The translations under genes were made by a program, and so were the position numbers. This document shows positions 46,601-58,134 of a stretch of DNA of 64,000 nucleotides, in pieces. A model generated the notes under the pieces. The model was given only the letters and a program-made list of their open reading frames with translations. It had not been told where the DNA came from and did no database searches. How positions within the stretch are numbered: the stretch's first letter is position 1; each line of letters opens with the position of its first letter. The DNA is from Owenia fusiformis. Its lineage: Eukaryota; Annelida; Polychaeta; Sabellida; Oweniidae. The DNA is taken from NCBI GenBank assembly GCA_903813345.2, contig CAIIXF020000010.1, forward strand, positions 1,045,169-1,109,168. The letters are read 5' to 3'.

Positions 46601-49600
46601 ACCCGATTTATATGAAATTTTTAATAAACTTTTTGCTGAATTTACAGCTCATTAAAGTGAAATTCTAAGAAGGTTGGACTCTATTTTCTTCATTTTTCTC
46701 CCATCTTAAGGATGATTATAAAGCTTCTGAAGTCACATGCGCGCTCATTGGGACATGTGCGGTCTTTGGCATGACTATGGTATTTGAAAACATAGGAAAT
46801 AGTAATGGTGTTTATGCTAGTCAGGCATCAAACTCCTGTACCCCCCCCCCACCCTCCATTCTATCTGCAATTTGGTAAGTGGATATCAGAGGGGAACAAA
46901 AGGTTTATGCAAGCATAAGTTTGACCTGATTTCTCCAATCTGTTAATTGATCAACTATAATATAATCAAGTATGCACATGTGTGTATGAAGCATAAAGGC
47001 CCCATATAAAAAAATTGTTTCTAAAATGGCAATAGAAAATACAATATTTGAAAATTTTAAGAGATGAACAATTTTTTTTCAAAAGTTCCATTTTTCAAAC
47101 TATATCTCAATCTTTTTTCAAGTCATGAAAAATCACATTTGATTGATTGAACTATATTGTCAAACTTTGCACAGGACCATTAGGCATTCCATCTTAAGAC
47201 ATTGAGAAATTCGTACAGGTAAAAAAATAGGAAATTAAATTCAAAATTATAATTCTATTGCATTACAATTAAAATGGAAAAAATGCCATGGATTAACCAT
47301 GTGAGCCAACAATACATTATCGTTATAACATAAATATATACTGCAGAACAATATGAAAAAGAAAATCTTGTAAAAAATAAAAAAAAAGTAAAATAATTAG
47401 AAAAGTAACTGAATCTTATAAATCTGTCATTCCAAATCAAAACTTATATATGATGATGCCTTATCTATGTGAAAAACCATGAATACAATTATATTAACGT
47501 TGGCAAGGCATTAAAATTGTTACGCACAAGATTTTAGTAATCAAAATTTGAGTATTCAACTCAACCATGCCAAAGTTAACCAGATTACAAGAATATTTGA
47601 AGCACAGTGTTGTCATCAATTATAGATCCAAGTATAGCGTTCATGTTTGGATTTTTAAAAGCTGTTTAGGTCTGCATGTTAAGCAAATAAATGATCTCAA
47701 TATCCTAGATGCGAGTAGAAATAATCTTGATTTACGTCATTAAAATTCACAATTCAGTCAAACTGATGTCATATTTGGAATCTACATATAAAATTATATC
47801 ACGAAATGTGGTTTTGAAAAGAGTTTATCAACTTTGAAAATTTGATTTTCTTTGAAAATGTGACTTCTAGGTCGGGGAGATTCCCCATAGACCCCATGTT
47901 GTAAAACCACAAAAAGAGAAATATCTTTCTTGTGTTAGGCAGATACTATTTTCTTTTAATGGACATATTTTAATTTGTATAACTATCACATACATAAGGG
48001 TAATATAAAAAGTGAACCACTAAAACTGAGGCTTATTCAAGTTTAAGGGAATTTTGTAATACCCTGCCATGTTATTTCCCCCGAATCAGCCACCTGGTGG
48101 CGAAACTGGTAACTACCTACTCGCATCTGAGTAATTCACTCCATATAAACTGAAGTATTTAGCTTTGAGGTTATCAGAGTCTTAATTAATTTCTCAATGA
48201 ATAATTCTATTCAAAAGCTATACAAATAACAGAGTAGTTTGACAGGGACTTTAAGGGTCTTTGGGATTGTCCAAATATAATAGTGAAAAAAAAAAAAATT
48301 CTTCTTGCAACTTGTTTGAAAAAATGTATATTGATACATAAAATATAACTGAAAATAGATGTGTCCTATACTATATTGGATTATAATACCCATGGGATTG
48401 CCCTGACCTCGTTTGTGTGCATTGCTATTTCTAAATGTGAAGACAACATGTTGTGCTATATGTTATATGTGGTTGCTCATGAGTTATGACAGGCCCCATG
48501 TTACCTCCTTGTATAGTCCGCATATGAGCTACAGCCAATTTAAGTATAGTCAGCTTATCAGGTTTACGGGCTAGAGTGCTGCAAGCTGGCACCATATCAC
48601 AGAGCTCATTCACGTAAGTAGCCATCTTGGTTCGTCTGCGACGTTCAATCTCGCAATGGCTCTCCCTGTAAAGTTATATAATGTTGTTTAGAGGTGAGTC
48701 CTCTAAGCCTAAGTGTTGTCTGCATGCAGCAGCCACTTGAACAAAGCATTATGGGAAGACATATCAGTATCTAAGACAAATATTGAAAAAATATGAAATA
48801 TAAGACTACAAATGATTGGATGTATAAGTCTTATCACTTCTGGTTATAACTTGGAATTTGAACACATGATATGAGTATATAATGGTTGCTATGGTAATAA
48901 CCTGATATGTTGTCCCCGAGAATGACTTTATCAATGAGGCCAGATGTGATTTGTTAACAACATGCAATATTCTAGTATGCCTTGTATAAAGAAGCGTGCA
49001 ACCCAAAAAATGCCTAAAAATAAATAAGAAAATCAAAGTGAAAGTGAAATTAACCATAATTGAACAGAAGCTGTCAAATATGGTCGCTAGGCAACATCTA
49101 AACAGTGCGTGGTGTGACCTGACATCTGCTGACGTCCTTGTGATGTCATACAAACCTCGTAGATTTTTCATGTGAGATACTGCCATACGCAGTATCGTTA
49201 GTTTATCAGGCTTACGAGCCAGTGTTGCACATGTTGGGACCATGTCGCAAAGCTCTGTGATGTATGTTGTCATTTTGTTGCGACGTCTTCGCTCAATCTC
49301 GCAATGACTTTCTCTGTAATAAGCAGTCAAAGCTACAGATTACTATACATAGGCAGAACAGTACATATAGCTATATATGGATCTAGGGCAGAACAGTACA
49401 TATAGCTATTTATCCCATACTTGGACGTGTTACAGGTACATAAGGCCGGTTTGTAAAAACTTATATTTTCATCAGCGGGCAGATATAGCTTTACGTCCCG
49501 CTCCGAGCGGGCAGATATAGTATATCTGCCCGCTACGTCATAATCGCCGCTCGCATATTTTTCATAATTGGTAACGTTCGCGTAATGACTGTAAACGACA

Positions 49601-52600
49601 GTGGAGAAAACACAGACAATCGGGATCTATTTGATGGTTTAAAAAAGGGAAGGAGTATCCACTAAATCAATCAAAAATTCGAGAAAATAAATGTGGGAAT
49701 ATTTGAGAGAACAGGAAAATCCGCCCACGGCCAAGAAAACAAAACTGGACATGAATATTCTAAAATATTTCCACGATTGAACAATGTGAACCAGATGACC
49801 AAGATTGGTATGGGATAAACATATTATCCTATAGTCGGTTCAGGATATTGGGATTATCCCTTGGCCAATATAATATATTTTCCCTCGGGACCTGCGGCCC
49901 TCGGGCAAATATATTATATTAGCCTCGGGATAATCCCAATATCCTGAACCTCATATAGGATAATCTCTATATATGGATCTAGGGCAGAGATTTCAAACAA
50001 GGGACCATGACAAAATATACACCATTGTATGTATACCATTGATCATGATGCATAAAATCAAGTTGCAGTTCTATTTTGTTGAATATAAAATTCAAAAATT
50101 ATTTTCTGAAAAATGATCCTTTGGCTTATCTTAAAATTATCTGCATTACATCCTGCATGGCTTTTTGACAAATATGCAAGTCCTATCATCGATTATGATA
50201 CAATGTAACAGTCCTGCGCCAAAATTATAATCGGACACCATAATATTACTACAGTCCTACATAAAAGAGGGTGGGGACAATTTTCTCCTTATGGGTCAAA
50301 CCCTAGATCCACTACTAAGTTGGTCTTAACTAAATGCTAAAAGGCTAAATTTGTCTCAGACCAGAGAAAGTTATTTCATTTTGTGTTGAAAGAGCACATT
50401 TCAATGGTTTTCAATGGCATTTCAATGTTTCTTCAATGATATTTCAATGGTTTTATGAATACAGAACATTTATGCTTATTTCATTAACACATTTATAACA
50501 GCAGTTGAATTACTGCATCTTTCAAAGTATATATAATCATAACATAACAAGTGCCGAATTATAAGTATAAAATAATCAATTAAATGTATGAACTGAATGA
50601 AAAATGAAATAAATTCCTTCGGTACATTTAGAATCTACATGCAAATATATAGCGAGACTATTTCTGCTCCTAATATAGGGCTATATACATGACTACAGCA
50701 GGGCTATATGATTATACAGGTATAAAAGACATGAACTATTAGATGGTACAAAGATCATGAAGTCAACTTAATACAACAATAAAAAAAATATAAATCATTT
50801 CAACAAAACTTCCATATAAAATCAGATATAATTTAAAATAAAAACAGAACTTAGGTTCACTGCATACACCCAGGGCTCTATTATTTCAGATTTTATTCTT
50901 TGCATTTTGATTTTACGAATCATAGAACTGGTTGTGTATAGTGATGTCAAGTTCTATTTAATAACAATACTGATCCCCCTTATGCTTGATGCATGCCTTT
51001 ACCAATTATTGCTCAAAATTACAGTTATAATTTTAGAATAATAAAAAAGGCATTCCATAATTGAAAAGATAATTACATTATATGCAGGAGACACTATATC
51101 AACATTTGAAATAAAAGTTAAAATACATTCTCAAAACCAATAATTCAGTTTATGCATTTTTTAAAGAAAATATTCAGAAATTAATTTTCAAAATAAAATG
51201 TAGGATTTTAAGGAATTGTTAACATACCTTTGCCAGGTGTCTTTAGCGCTAGAGTTTCTGCGGACAAATACCAAACTACTTTATATATGTATATATATAA
51301 CAGATCCTTCTGACCGAAGCTCAGATAAGATCGATTTATCATTTTCACAAATATCCTCGACAAATCTCATCATTACATTTGAGATTTGATATATTTTTTT
51401 GAAATGCAGAAAAATATGCATGCAAACATAAAGGGGATCAATTATATATTGTAAACAAACAGGGTGTGATATTATGTCCGCCAATCTTATATATACAAGA
51501 TTAGCAATGATGTTTGAAATGATTTGAAAAAATACTCCCAAGTGTTAAAAGTTATAATATGTACACAGTATGGGCATTAATGAATATAAAATAAATAAAG
51601 TACATGTTTAATAATATGCCCAACAATTTATGTTTTTCGTTGATTCTACTTTTTTAACTAAGAAAAATTGCAATCTGAGTCAATCGGGAGGTTAGCTACA
51701 TGTTTTGTAAGAGAACTTAGAATTTGCAATGTTATGACTTTATGGCCTGGTTTTCCTAAAATCTTCATTATGAATCTGGCCACAATATCGTGAAGGGGAG
51801 AATTTAAATCACAAGATGATCATAACTTTACATGTTCGCTTCACCTCCCTCATATTAACCTAACTGAAATATGTTTTGCTGGTTTATTTTGAGATTTTAC
51901 ATGCAGGTTGTGACAACCTATTGAGTTATTCTAAACAGATATAATATATATCTGAACAAATCATGATATCTGTGCAATAGTTTAGAAATTGCATGTTAAT
52001 TATAAGCTTTAAATATTTCTATGCATGTTAGGCAGCATTGATCCCATTTTTCCTTATTGAATCAGATTACTATGATATGATGTATAATATATAGTAATTT
52101 ATACAGTATATGGTATTTTATATACCATAATTATGATATGGTATATAATATAACTTACACAGCACACATGTATATAGCATAACTTACACAAATTATGGTA
52201 TATACTCAGTATATGGTATATAATAACAAATTCATGTACATAATATACAGTAATATAATAGAGTGCGCTCCTCAAAAATCAAATGCTAACTTCTTGAATA
52301 TCTATATCCAAGAAAGACTATCACTTATTCCCTTTGCGTTGAATTGGAGAACATGATCCTAAACATGTTTTCCTGAGTTTGCCTGACATTAAAACATCCG
52401 TTTACCATCTAATAGGGATCAACAAATAAATACTGTATAAAAGTTTATGTATTTTATATAAGTCATACTCTTTCCTAATATGTATGTTGACATTTAATTC
52501 ACTCGGAATAAAGATTAATTGGTTCGCAGTAACATTCAACATTTTCTTATCTATATGACACGCTCTAAAAGCTTTTTTATATTTCAGTGAAGTTTAAAAC

Positions 52601-55600
52601 TTGTTAAAGATTGCTTTACCCTGAATTTTTCTTTTTAAAAATTAAGGTTAATAGAACTGACAATGATATCAAACTTGCCTCTTTTGAGTGTTACATGATT
52701 TCCTAAGGTCACCACTGTCACCTGTAAATAGGACCACTGGGCTACTGAATGAAAATTCAGATTGGGAGATATTGTATGATTTCTATGAATCAAATAAGAT
52801 TTAAAAGAAGATTTTAAAAGTCTTCCTGTTGTCTACTATGATTCCTAATAAGATACAATTAAACGATATTCTACATATAGCCATTACCCCAAGTTCTTAC
52901 TATCCTCAAGTTGTTCCATTTTATCAGATAATTGTAAGGTAGATACATACACTACCCTCAATAAGTTTGGCAACTGGGAATTTTCATTTGATAGCAATTA
53001 AAACATATCTATGTTTGAATCTAAATTTTGTTCCTAATATACAATACAAGTAGTATAGACATTTAAGACAAAGATTATTTTTAAGTTGTCAAACATTAAA
53101 AGGGTTTGATAAATGATCCAAAAGGTGACTGTTGATTGCTTAACTTATGGAGGGGAGTGTACATACAGTACATGTATTGTGTTATGTTATAATCTAAACA
53201 TTTAGCATGATTTGCAATAAAGTGTGATGATTAAATAAATGCACTTTTCAACAGCTCTGATAATTAGACATTTTCTATGACATGATCATATTAACGGAGT
53301 GGAGGAAGGTATGATGAATCATTTAAATGAATTAGCCATGTATTGTCATATGTTATATGATCATACTCATTTAATAATATGGGAATCTATCTAGGCGTGG
53401 TGCTATATAATGGATATAATTAAAGCAATTCTGACATCCGATATGACACGATTTAATCTTAAGAAATGAAAATTGAATAGATTAAGAAACATTAATCAAA
53501 CACGTTGCCAAGTGTGACGACATGTGAGATTAAATATTTAGTTAAATTAATATGAAATGCGTAGTAAACAGTCAGGTTGTAATGACACATATTATTATCA
53601 TTTTAATAGGGAAAATAATAAACGGATCGGTGAGACATGTAACTAATACAATATCCACTCCATCTGATTAATGGAAAACTGTTTTTACTTATATGTAGCA
53701 AAAATGATTTTTCTAATCGAGTGAAAATTAAAGGTACATGTACTGTATATAGTTAGTTGCATAACTAAGAATGTTATAGGAATGTTAATTACAGGATTGA
53801 TAAACTGACTTTGACATGTGTTTATGATTTTAGAAATAAATCACTCCACTTTGCTAAAGAATTCTATAACAATGAAGCCATACCCTGTTACCTAGACAAC
53901 TAAATCATTATGTCAGGCTTAAAAGTGATTCTTTTGTCACTTTGCTTGTGTCAAGACAGCTTACAATTTGATGTTCAATTCCTAATATCAACATTTTACC
54001 AGTTAAAACACAAAAAATTGTAATTAAGAGTCCCTAGTAATGGCAAAATGATTTCAAACACAGATAGTCTAAAATTTAAAATAAGTGACTTATAAATTTA
54101 TGCATATCCGCAACTATCTTTTTGCTAGTGATCCTCTTGAATGGCCAATAGAGACCCTTATACCCTAAAGTTCATGGATCTGCTCATGTGTCCAAGGCAC
54201 TTACAATCCATAAGTATTAGAACAGCATAGAAAGAATAAACACCCACAAGGCAAGAAAGTTAACTGTCACATTATTGACATTTAAACTACACATACGAGA
54301 AAAAGTTTATTAGTTAATTTCTTTTTTTAGCTTAGTATTTAATAGTCATGTAAACTACTAGAAAAAAGTTTATTCATAAATTGATTTTGAGCTTAGCATT
54401 TAAAAGTTACATTTTGCTATTATATATTCACAAAAGCCTGTTAGTGTAAGTGAACACAGTGAACGCAGATCACAGCGAACTGCCAAGCAATGTTGATTTA
54501 TTCAAAATGGTTACGGCTGTCTTTCTGAAGTTTGTCCTGCCAACATTTTATAATTCATTGAAAATCACTGAGTAAATGATTAGAATAAACCAATGAGTAT
54601 TAATGTAAGTGTTCTCACTTGGATTTCTCTTGACAGAATCACTCAAAACTATATATTTTGGGGAACATCTCTCACCCAAATCTCCAGATTCATGCTTTTC
54701 TTTACATTTGAAAGCAAATCAAAGGTTGATGGTTCTTTGAATGAGGGTGCATGGACAGGTTCGGATAAGATAGTGTGCCTCAGTCTAAATACTACAACTG
54801 AACTCTCAGATATACAGTAAAACCTATCTACTAAACACCTCTAAATGTGAACACTTTTTCTATTCTTAATCTGTAAATTAGATTTGACATCAAAAACCTT
54901 GAAATGCGAACACCTGCCAATTTAAACACTTTTGGCTGGTCAAGCTATGTTCATATTAGATATTAGGTATTACTATTTGTCAGTATTTGATCCAACAGTC
55001 TCATTTTCATTATTTCAATGTATTGTATAATTTTAATGCATTGTATGATTTTAATAAATTATAATTTCAATATATTGTATGATTCTAATGCATTGTATAA
55101 TTTCAATACATTGCATAATTTTAATACATTGTTTTATTTCAATATATTGCATAATTTTAATGCACTATATAATTTCAATGTTTTGTATAATTTCAATGCA
55201 CTGTATAATTTCAATGGACTGTATAATTTCAACGTATTGTAAAATTTCAATATACAATTGCATTATTCCAATGTATTGCATAATTTTAATATACAATTGC
55301 ATTATTTCAATGTATTGTATAATTTCAATGTATTATATAATTTCAATGTATTGCCTATTTTCAATATACAATTGCACTATTTCAATGTATTGTATAATTT
55401 CAATGTATTGTATAACTTCAATGTATTGCATATTTTCAATATACAATTGCATTATTTCAATGTATTGTATAATTTCAATGCATTGTATAATTTCAATGTA
55501 CTGTATAATTTCAATGTATTATATAATTTCAATGTATTGTATAATTTCAATATACAATTGCATTATTCCAATGTATTGTATAATTTTAATATACAATTGT

Positions 55601-57069
55601 ATAATTTCAATGTATTGTATAATTTCAATGTATTATTTAATTTCAATGTATTGCCTATTTTCAATATACAATTGCATTATTTCAATGTATTGTATAATTT
55701 ACCTTGCTGCTCTTTCTTTATCTGTGATATTCTCTCCATCCCCAAACATGTTTGAATCATCATCTTCATTGTCAGACCTGTAAAAAAATTATTGTATTCT
55801 CAAACTGACCTCTCAAACCTATTGAGGTTCTAAATTGCCTTAAGTTGGCAATACATTCATGCAGGATATATAGTGTATATATAGTGTAGTGTATCTCGAG
55901 AGCATGGATGGATGTTTCTGTATCTATCCAGCTATATCCCAGTCAAGCTCTATCATTTTTTCAAATAGTGAAAAAATCATGTTTGAAGTTTTAAAATAAA
56001 TATATATATATATATTTTTAAGAATTGTGGGGCCTCAGAAAGCAAGGTACAGTATACCTAGAACTTCAGAAAATGTCAGTTTTGAATCCCTCAAGAAATA
56101 TATTTTTTATATTTCAAAACTATGCTTATTTCCCTAATTTCCCTCCCTATAAACCTTGTATCCAAAACACTCCAAAACTCTTATTTATACAATAACACTA
56201 ACAAGCTACTATAGGCAATGTACAATATTTCCCATTGTTTTGCCATTTCTGAAGTGTAAGTAAATATAACGCAAATCATTGAAATATATTCATATATTCT
56301 ATATAGTGGTAATCGAAATCTCTCGATCGAACAGGTCTCAGATATTCTAAAAAACAAAAGATAAAAAATGGCATCACCTGGAAAGTTAATACGAAACATT
56401 GACCACTGAACTTAAAGTGTGGTCATAAAAACCATTGCCATAACAACAATATATGACATGATGATGTCATAAAACTCTGATATTAATTAGTGTATCATGT
56501 CTAACAACCACCCATATTGAAAATACGAAGCAATGGAATATGATTGAAAAGTTTGTCTTTCATAGTTCAGAGGGACATCAGAGGTAAGCACCCCAAAATG
56601 GCTAAATAAGTCACGAAGGTAGATATGATATATCCAACCTACTCCTTGAAAGGTAGATATCATATATACAGCCTACTCCTGGAAATTGAAGTTTCATGAA
56701 GTGAACTGTTGCTTTGAAAGAAATGTTAAAAACATGTTGACAGTTCCCTAGTAATCTAAAGAAATAAATTTTGTTTTTCATGTTTTTCAACAAATATAAT
56801 ATGTATCTAATTTCTTAATGTCAAATGTTTTGAAAAAGGTGAAACTGCATCATGAAGTTAATCTAAAGCTCATGAGATACATCTGTTATATACAATCAGT
56901 GGAGAAAATTGGCTTTATTCCATGAGCTCGGTGTCTTGTATTTTGGTTAAAGTATTGAACTCAGGATAAATCCTATATCCAAAGCCTCTTAGTGCAAAAC
57001 CTGTGTATACTCACCCTGCTCCATATGTCTTGCGTTTTCTGCCAGCTTTACCAGCATCAGATGTAGGCC
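34613..57069 (-). CDS. ARNT: ARNT (aryl hydrocarbon receptor nuclear translocator) homologue; 5' end not located
   Basis: Class II bHLH-PAS transcription factor, the nuclear partner of AHR, HIF-alpha and SIM-type proteins. Minus-strand exons join in frame: 57015-57069, 55703-55777, optional 51228-51257, then either 49156-49313 or 48505-48665 (bHLH), 45980-46059, 45493-45585 and 44332-44674 (PAS-A), 43739-43916, 37551-37657 and 36969-37119 (PAS-B), 36210-36364, 35707-35931, 35146-35294 and 34613-34765 (stop TGA). That is about 640 residues without the 5' exon(s). Diagnostic stretches are RKRK near the N-terminus, [61 protein letters not shown] and FQNPYTDE. The tail is Gln/Ser-rich, as expected of a transactivation domain, and ends [14 protein letters not shown] rather than BMAL is supported by ARKPDK and [10 protein letters not shown]. 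The exon carrying the start codon lies above 57069, perhaps beyond the window. Several introns carry tandem arrays touching splice sites. Confidence 0.95.
36379..36815. repeat. 31-bp minisatellite with palindromic core, abutting ARNT exon 36210-36364
   Basis: About 14 units of 'gtgatttagaacaagaccatatatggtcata'-type sequence. The core 'gaccatatatggtc' is a perfect palindrome in many units; others have 'gaccatatttggtc'. The array starts only ~15 bp from the exon's acceptor end. Confidence 0.9.
37551..37657 (-). other. ARNT: Functional PAS-B exon of ARNT at the edge of the 92-bp array
   Basis: 107-nt exon reading [15 protein letters not shown] then FYHPEDQ and KDSFEQ, with a GTAAAC donor. Its first 57 nt (37601-37657) plus the 35 nt of intron before it form the repeat unit of the array. 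This is the only copy that continues past the repeat boundary into the remaining 50 exon bases and a donor. Confidence 0.93.
37601..43642 (-). repeat. ~66-copy 92-bp tandem array of a PAS-B exon 3' splice site
   Basis: Unit of 92 bp. On the minus strand it holds 35 nt of intron ending 'gtttattacag' followed by 57 nt of coding sequence for [19 protein letters not shown]. The first unit starts at 37601 and the last at 43561. That interval of 5960 bp equals 65 units, allowing for two shortened 82-bp units near 38090 and 41030. Units differ by a few substitutions only (taccc/tatcc, caatt/cactt, cagac/cagat). The variants are scattered and recur, indicating ongoing homogenisation. Because 92 is not a multiple of 3, no long frame spans the array. 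Confidence 0.97.
43739..43916 (-). other. ARNT: ARNT exon between PAS-A and PAS-B, upstream of the array
   Basis: Reads VQIERNE through [13 protein letters not shown] to [16 protein letters not shown]. The donor at its low end (GTAAGA) must splice over ~6 kb of array to the acceptor at 37657. Phase 2 matches. Confidence 0.93.
45336..45585 (-). repeat. ARNT: 118-bp tandem duplication of the 3' half and donor of an ARNT PAS-A exon
   Basis: The real exon is 45493-45585 (AADGFLF...VTPVLNKSP-like block) with a GTAAGT donor. A copy lies 118 bp away: exon-like 45375-45453, same coding text with one or two changes. Its donor is altered from GTAAGT to ATAAGT, so it cannot act as a 5' splice site. Confidence 0.88.
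46021..46300 (-). repeat. ARNT: Four 70-bp tandem copies of an ARNT exon 5' end and acceptor
   Basis: Units at 46021, 46091, 46161 and 46231. Each contains 39 nt of exon ([10 protein letters not shown]-coding) and 31 nt of preceding intron with its acceptor. Only the first is connected to the rest of exon 45980-46059. A further diverged copy, with 'gatcagtgagggatgaagg', lies near 45860-45905 on the other side of the exon. Confidence 0.88.
48505..48665 (-). other. ARNT: Alternative ARNT bHLH exon B
   Basis: 161 nt, acceptor 'ctttacag' and donor GTAACA. Encodes [14 protein letters not shown], then helix-loop-helix text with [17 protein letters not shown] and HMRTIQ, with one more codon than exon A. 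The DNA-contact residues of the ARNT basic region (His, Glu and the terminal Arg of H..E..RR) are intact. Start and end phases equal those of exon A. Confidence 0.9.
49156..49313 (-). other. ARNT: ARNT bHLH exon A
   Basis: 158 nt, acceptor 'ttattacag' and donor GTTTGT. Encodes [14 protein letters not shown], then [19 protein letters not shown] and AVSHMKNLR. It is the copy closer to vertebrate ARNT, including RRRRNKM and [10 protein letters not shown]. The donor GTTTGT is weaker than consensus, so selection may be regulated. Confidence 0.92.
49371..49988. mobile_element. Composite palindromic insertion flanked by a 22-bp direct repeat
   Basis: 'ctatatatggatctagggca' occurs at 49371 and again at 49967. 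Between them are two palindromes. A small one at 49474-49534 is built of 'agcgggcagatata'-type arms. A larger one at 49824-49963 has ~37-bp arms beginning 'ttatcctatagtcggttcag' and ending in the near-complement. The layout suggests one MITE nested with another, in the ARNT intron upstream of exon A. Confidence 0.65.
51228..51257 (-). other. ARNT: Candidate 30-nt ARNT microexon
   Basis: Flanked by 'tttgtccgcag' and a GTATGT donor. It carries A AAC TCT AGC GCT AAA GAC ACC TGG CAA AG, i.e. [11 protein letters not shown] when joined. Both sides have the phase of the 55703 and 49313/48665 junctions, so it can be included or skipped without changing frame. Human ARNT has an optional 15-residue exon at the same place, just before the basic region. 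No transcript evidence here. Confidence 0.6.
51260..54800. other. ARNT intron, no further feature recognised
   Basis: AT-rich. At 52080-52260 there are loose 'tatatggtatataat' repeats. No additional exon with conserved bHLH-PAS text was found. Confidence 0.5.
54815..54960. mobile_element. Tigger/pogo-like remnant
   Basis: 'cagtaaaacctatctacta' and, inverted further on, 'aaacacttttggctggtcaa'. The same two motifs occur at 14146-14210. Degraded MITE. Confidence 0.4.
55010..55702. repeat. ~18-bp minisatellite ending exactly at an ARNT donor site
   Basis: About 38 units of 'ttgtataatttcaatgta'. The last partial unit ('ttgtataatttac') contains the minus-strand donor GTAAAT of exon 55703-55777. 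On the plus strand the array gives artefactual Ile/Ser/Met- or Asn/Phe-rich frames of up to 234 codons. Confidence 0.93.
55703..55777 (-). other. ARNT: ARNT exon upstream of bHLH
   Basis: 75 nt, reading [16 protein letters not shown] then DKERAA and ending with the first two bases of Arg. It is acidic, like the region before the basic domain in vertebrate ARNT, and the DKER motif is shared. Confidence 0.9.
57015..57069 (-). other. ARNT: Most 5' ARNT exon seen
   Basis: 55 nt, reading [18 protein letters not shown], a basic stretch consistent with the ARNT N-terminal nuclear localisation signal. Acceptor 'ttttcag' and donor GTGAGT. It begins in mid-codon, so at least one further exon lies upstream. 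Confidence 0.8.
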
Positions 57070-57515
57070 CTGAAAATACACATTATCAACATGTTAAATA
57101 CACATTATGAACATGTTAAATACATACCATATTATAGAAATGTTAAATACACATTGTTAACATGTTAAATACACATTATAAACATGTATTATAGGCATGT
57201 TAAAGACACATTATAAACATGTTAAATACTTATTATAAACATGTTAAATTCATACAGTATTATGGACATGTTAAATACACATTATTAACATGTTAAATAC
57301 ACATTATAAACATGTTAAATACACATTATAAACATGTTAAATCCATACAGTATTATGGACATGTTAAAGACACATTATAAACATGTTAAATACATATTAT
57401 AAACATGTTAAATATATACCATATTATAGACATGTTAAAACACATTATAAACATGTTAAATACACATTATAAACATGATAAATACATACCGTATTATAAA
57501 CATGTTAAATACATT
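57070..57515. repeat. ~22-bp minisatellite abutting the acceptor of ARNT exon 57015-57069
   Basis: Roughly 20 imperfect copies of 'acacattataaacatgttaaat', some with 'catacagtattatggac' variants. The array begins within 5 bp of the AG acceptor, so its terminal unit includes the splice site context. Confidence 0.9.
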
Positions 57516-57519
57516 CTTG

Positions 57520-58134
57520 CTAGCTTGTGTAAGACAACAATAATTTATATTGATTTAGCAATTGAACATTAACATAATATATTTTTCCACTTATCTATGA
57601 GTTTTTCATCTGTATATCCCATGTTTCTATGTAGAATTACACATTTTTAAGATAATCATTTTGAATAGAAAAAGATCTTAACTTTATACACAATATCATT
57701 ATTTCAATATCTATTTCTGAATCTTCTAAATAATCCCAAATAGCATTATAATATCATGCAAAGAAGAAATAGAATTATATTGAAATTAATTATAACTGTT
57801 AAAATATTTTTTCAAAAATTATTAGGCTACAATATTCCTATATAGGCAAGAATATTCCTTTAAGTTGAAAGGTAAGCAAGCAATGCATTATGAAACTGAA
57901 GAGGCCTCATGTCCTCTTAGCTTATAGATGAAGATTGATACAAGATGTGTGTGATATACTTGCATTTGCTTATGTCACATGGCTTGTATAAGTAAGACAG
58001 ATGGACAAATTACCAGATCACTACTCATTAACCAAATAAGATTTATATAAAGGCGGAACTGTTTTTTCTAGATCGGATATGCATCATGTTCGACAAATCC
58101 TTTTAAATCACAAAAGCTTTTCGATTTAAAGTAA
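57520..58134. other. No recognised feature
   Basis: AT-rich presumed ARNT intron. No exon with a start codon that fits the phase of exon 57069 was recognised. Confidence 0.45.

Noticed and set aside
55079-55783. 234-codon plus-strand frame (and overlapping 165-codon frame)
   Set aside because: It is the translation of an 18-bp minisatellite; composition is Ile/Ser/Met or Asn/Phe only, and the end of the frame crosses a minus-strand ARNT exon.
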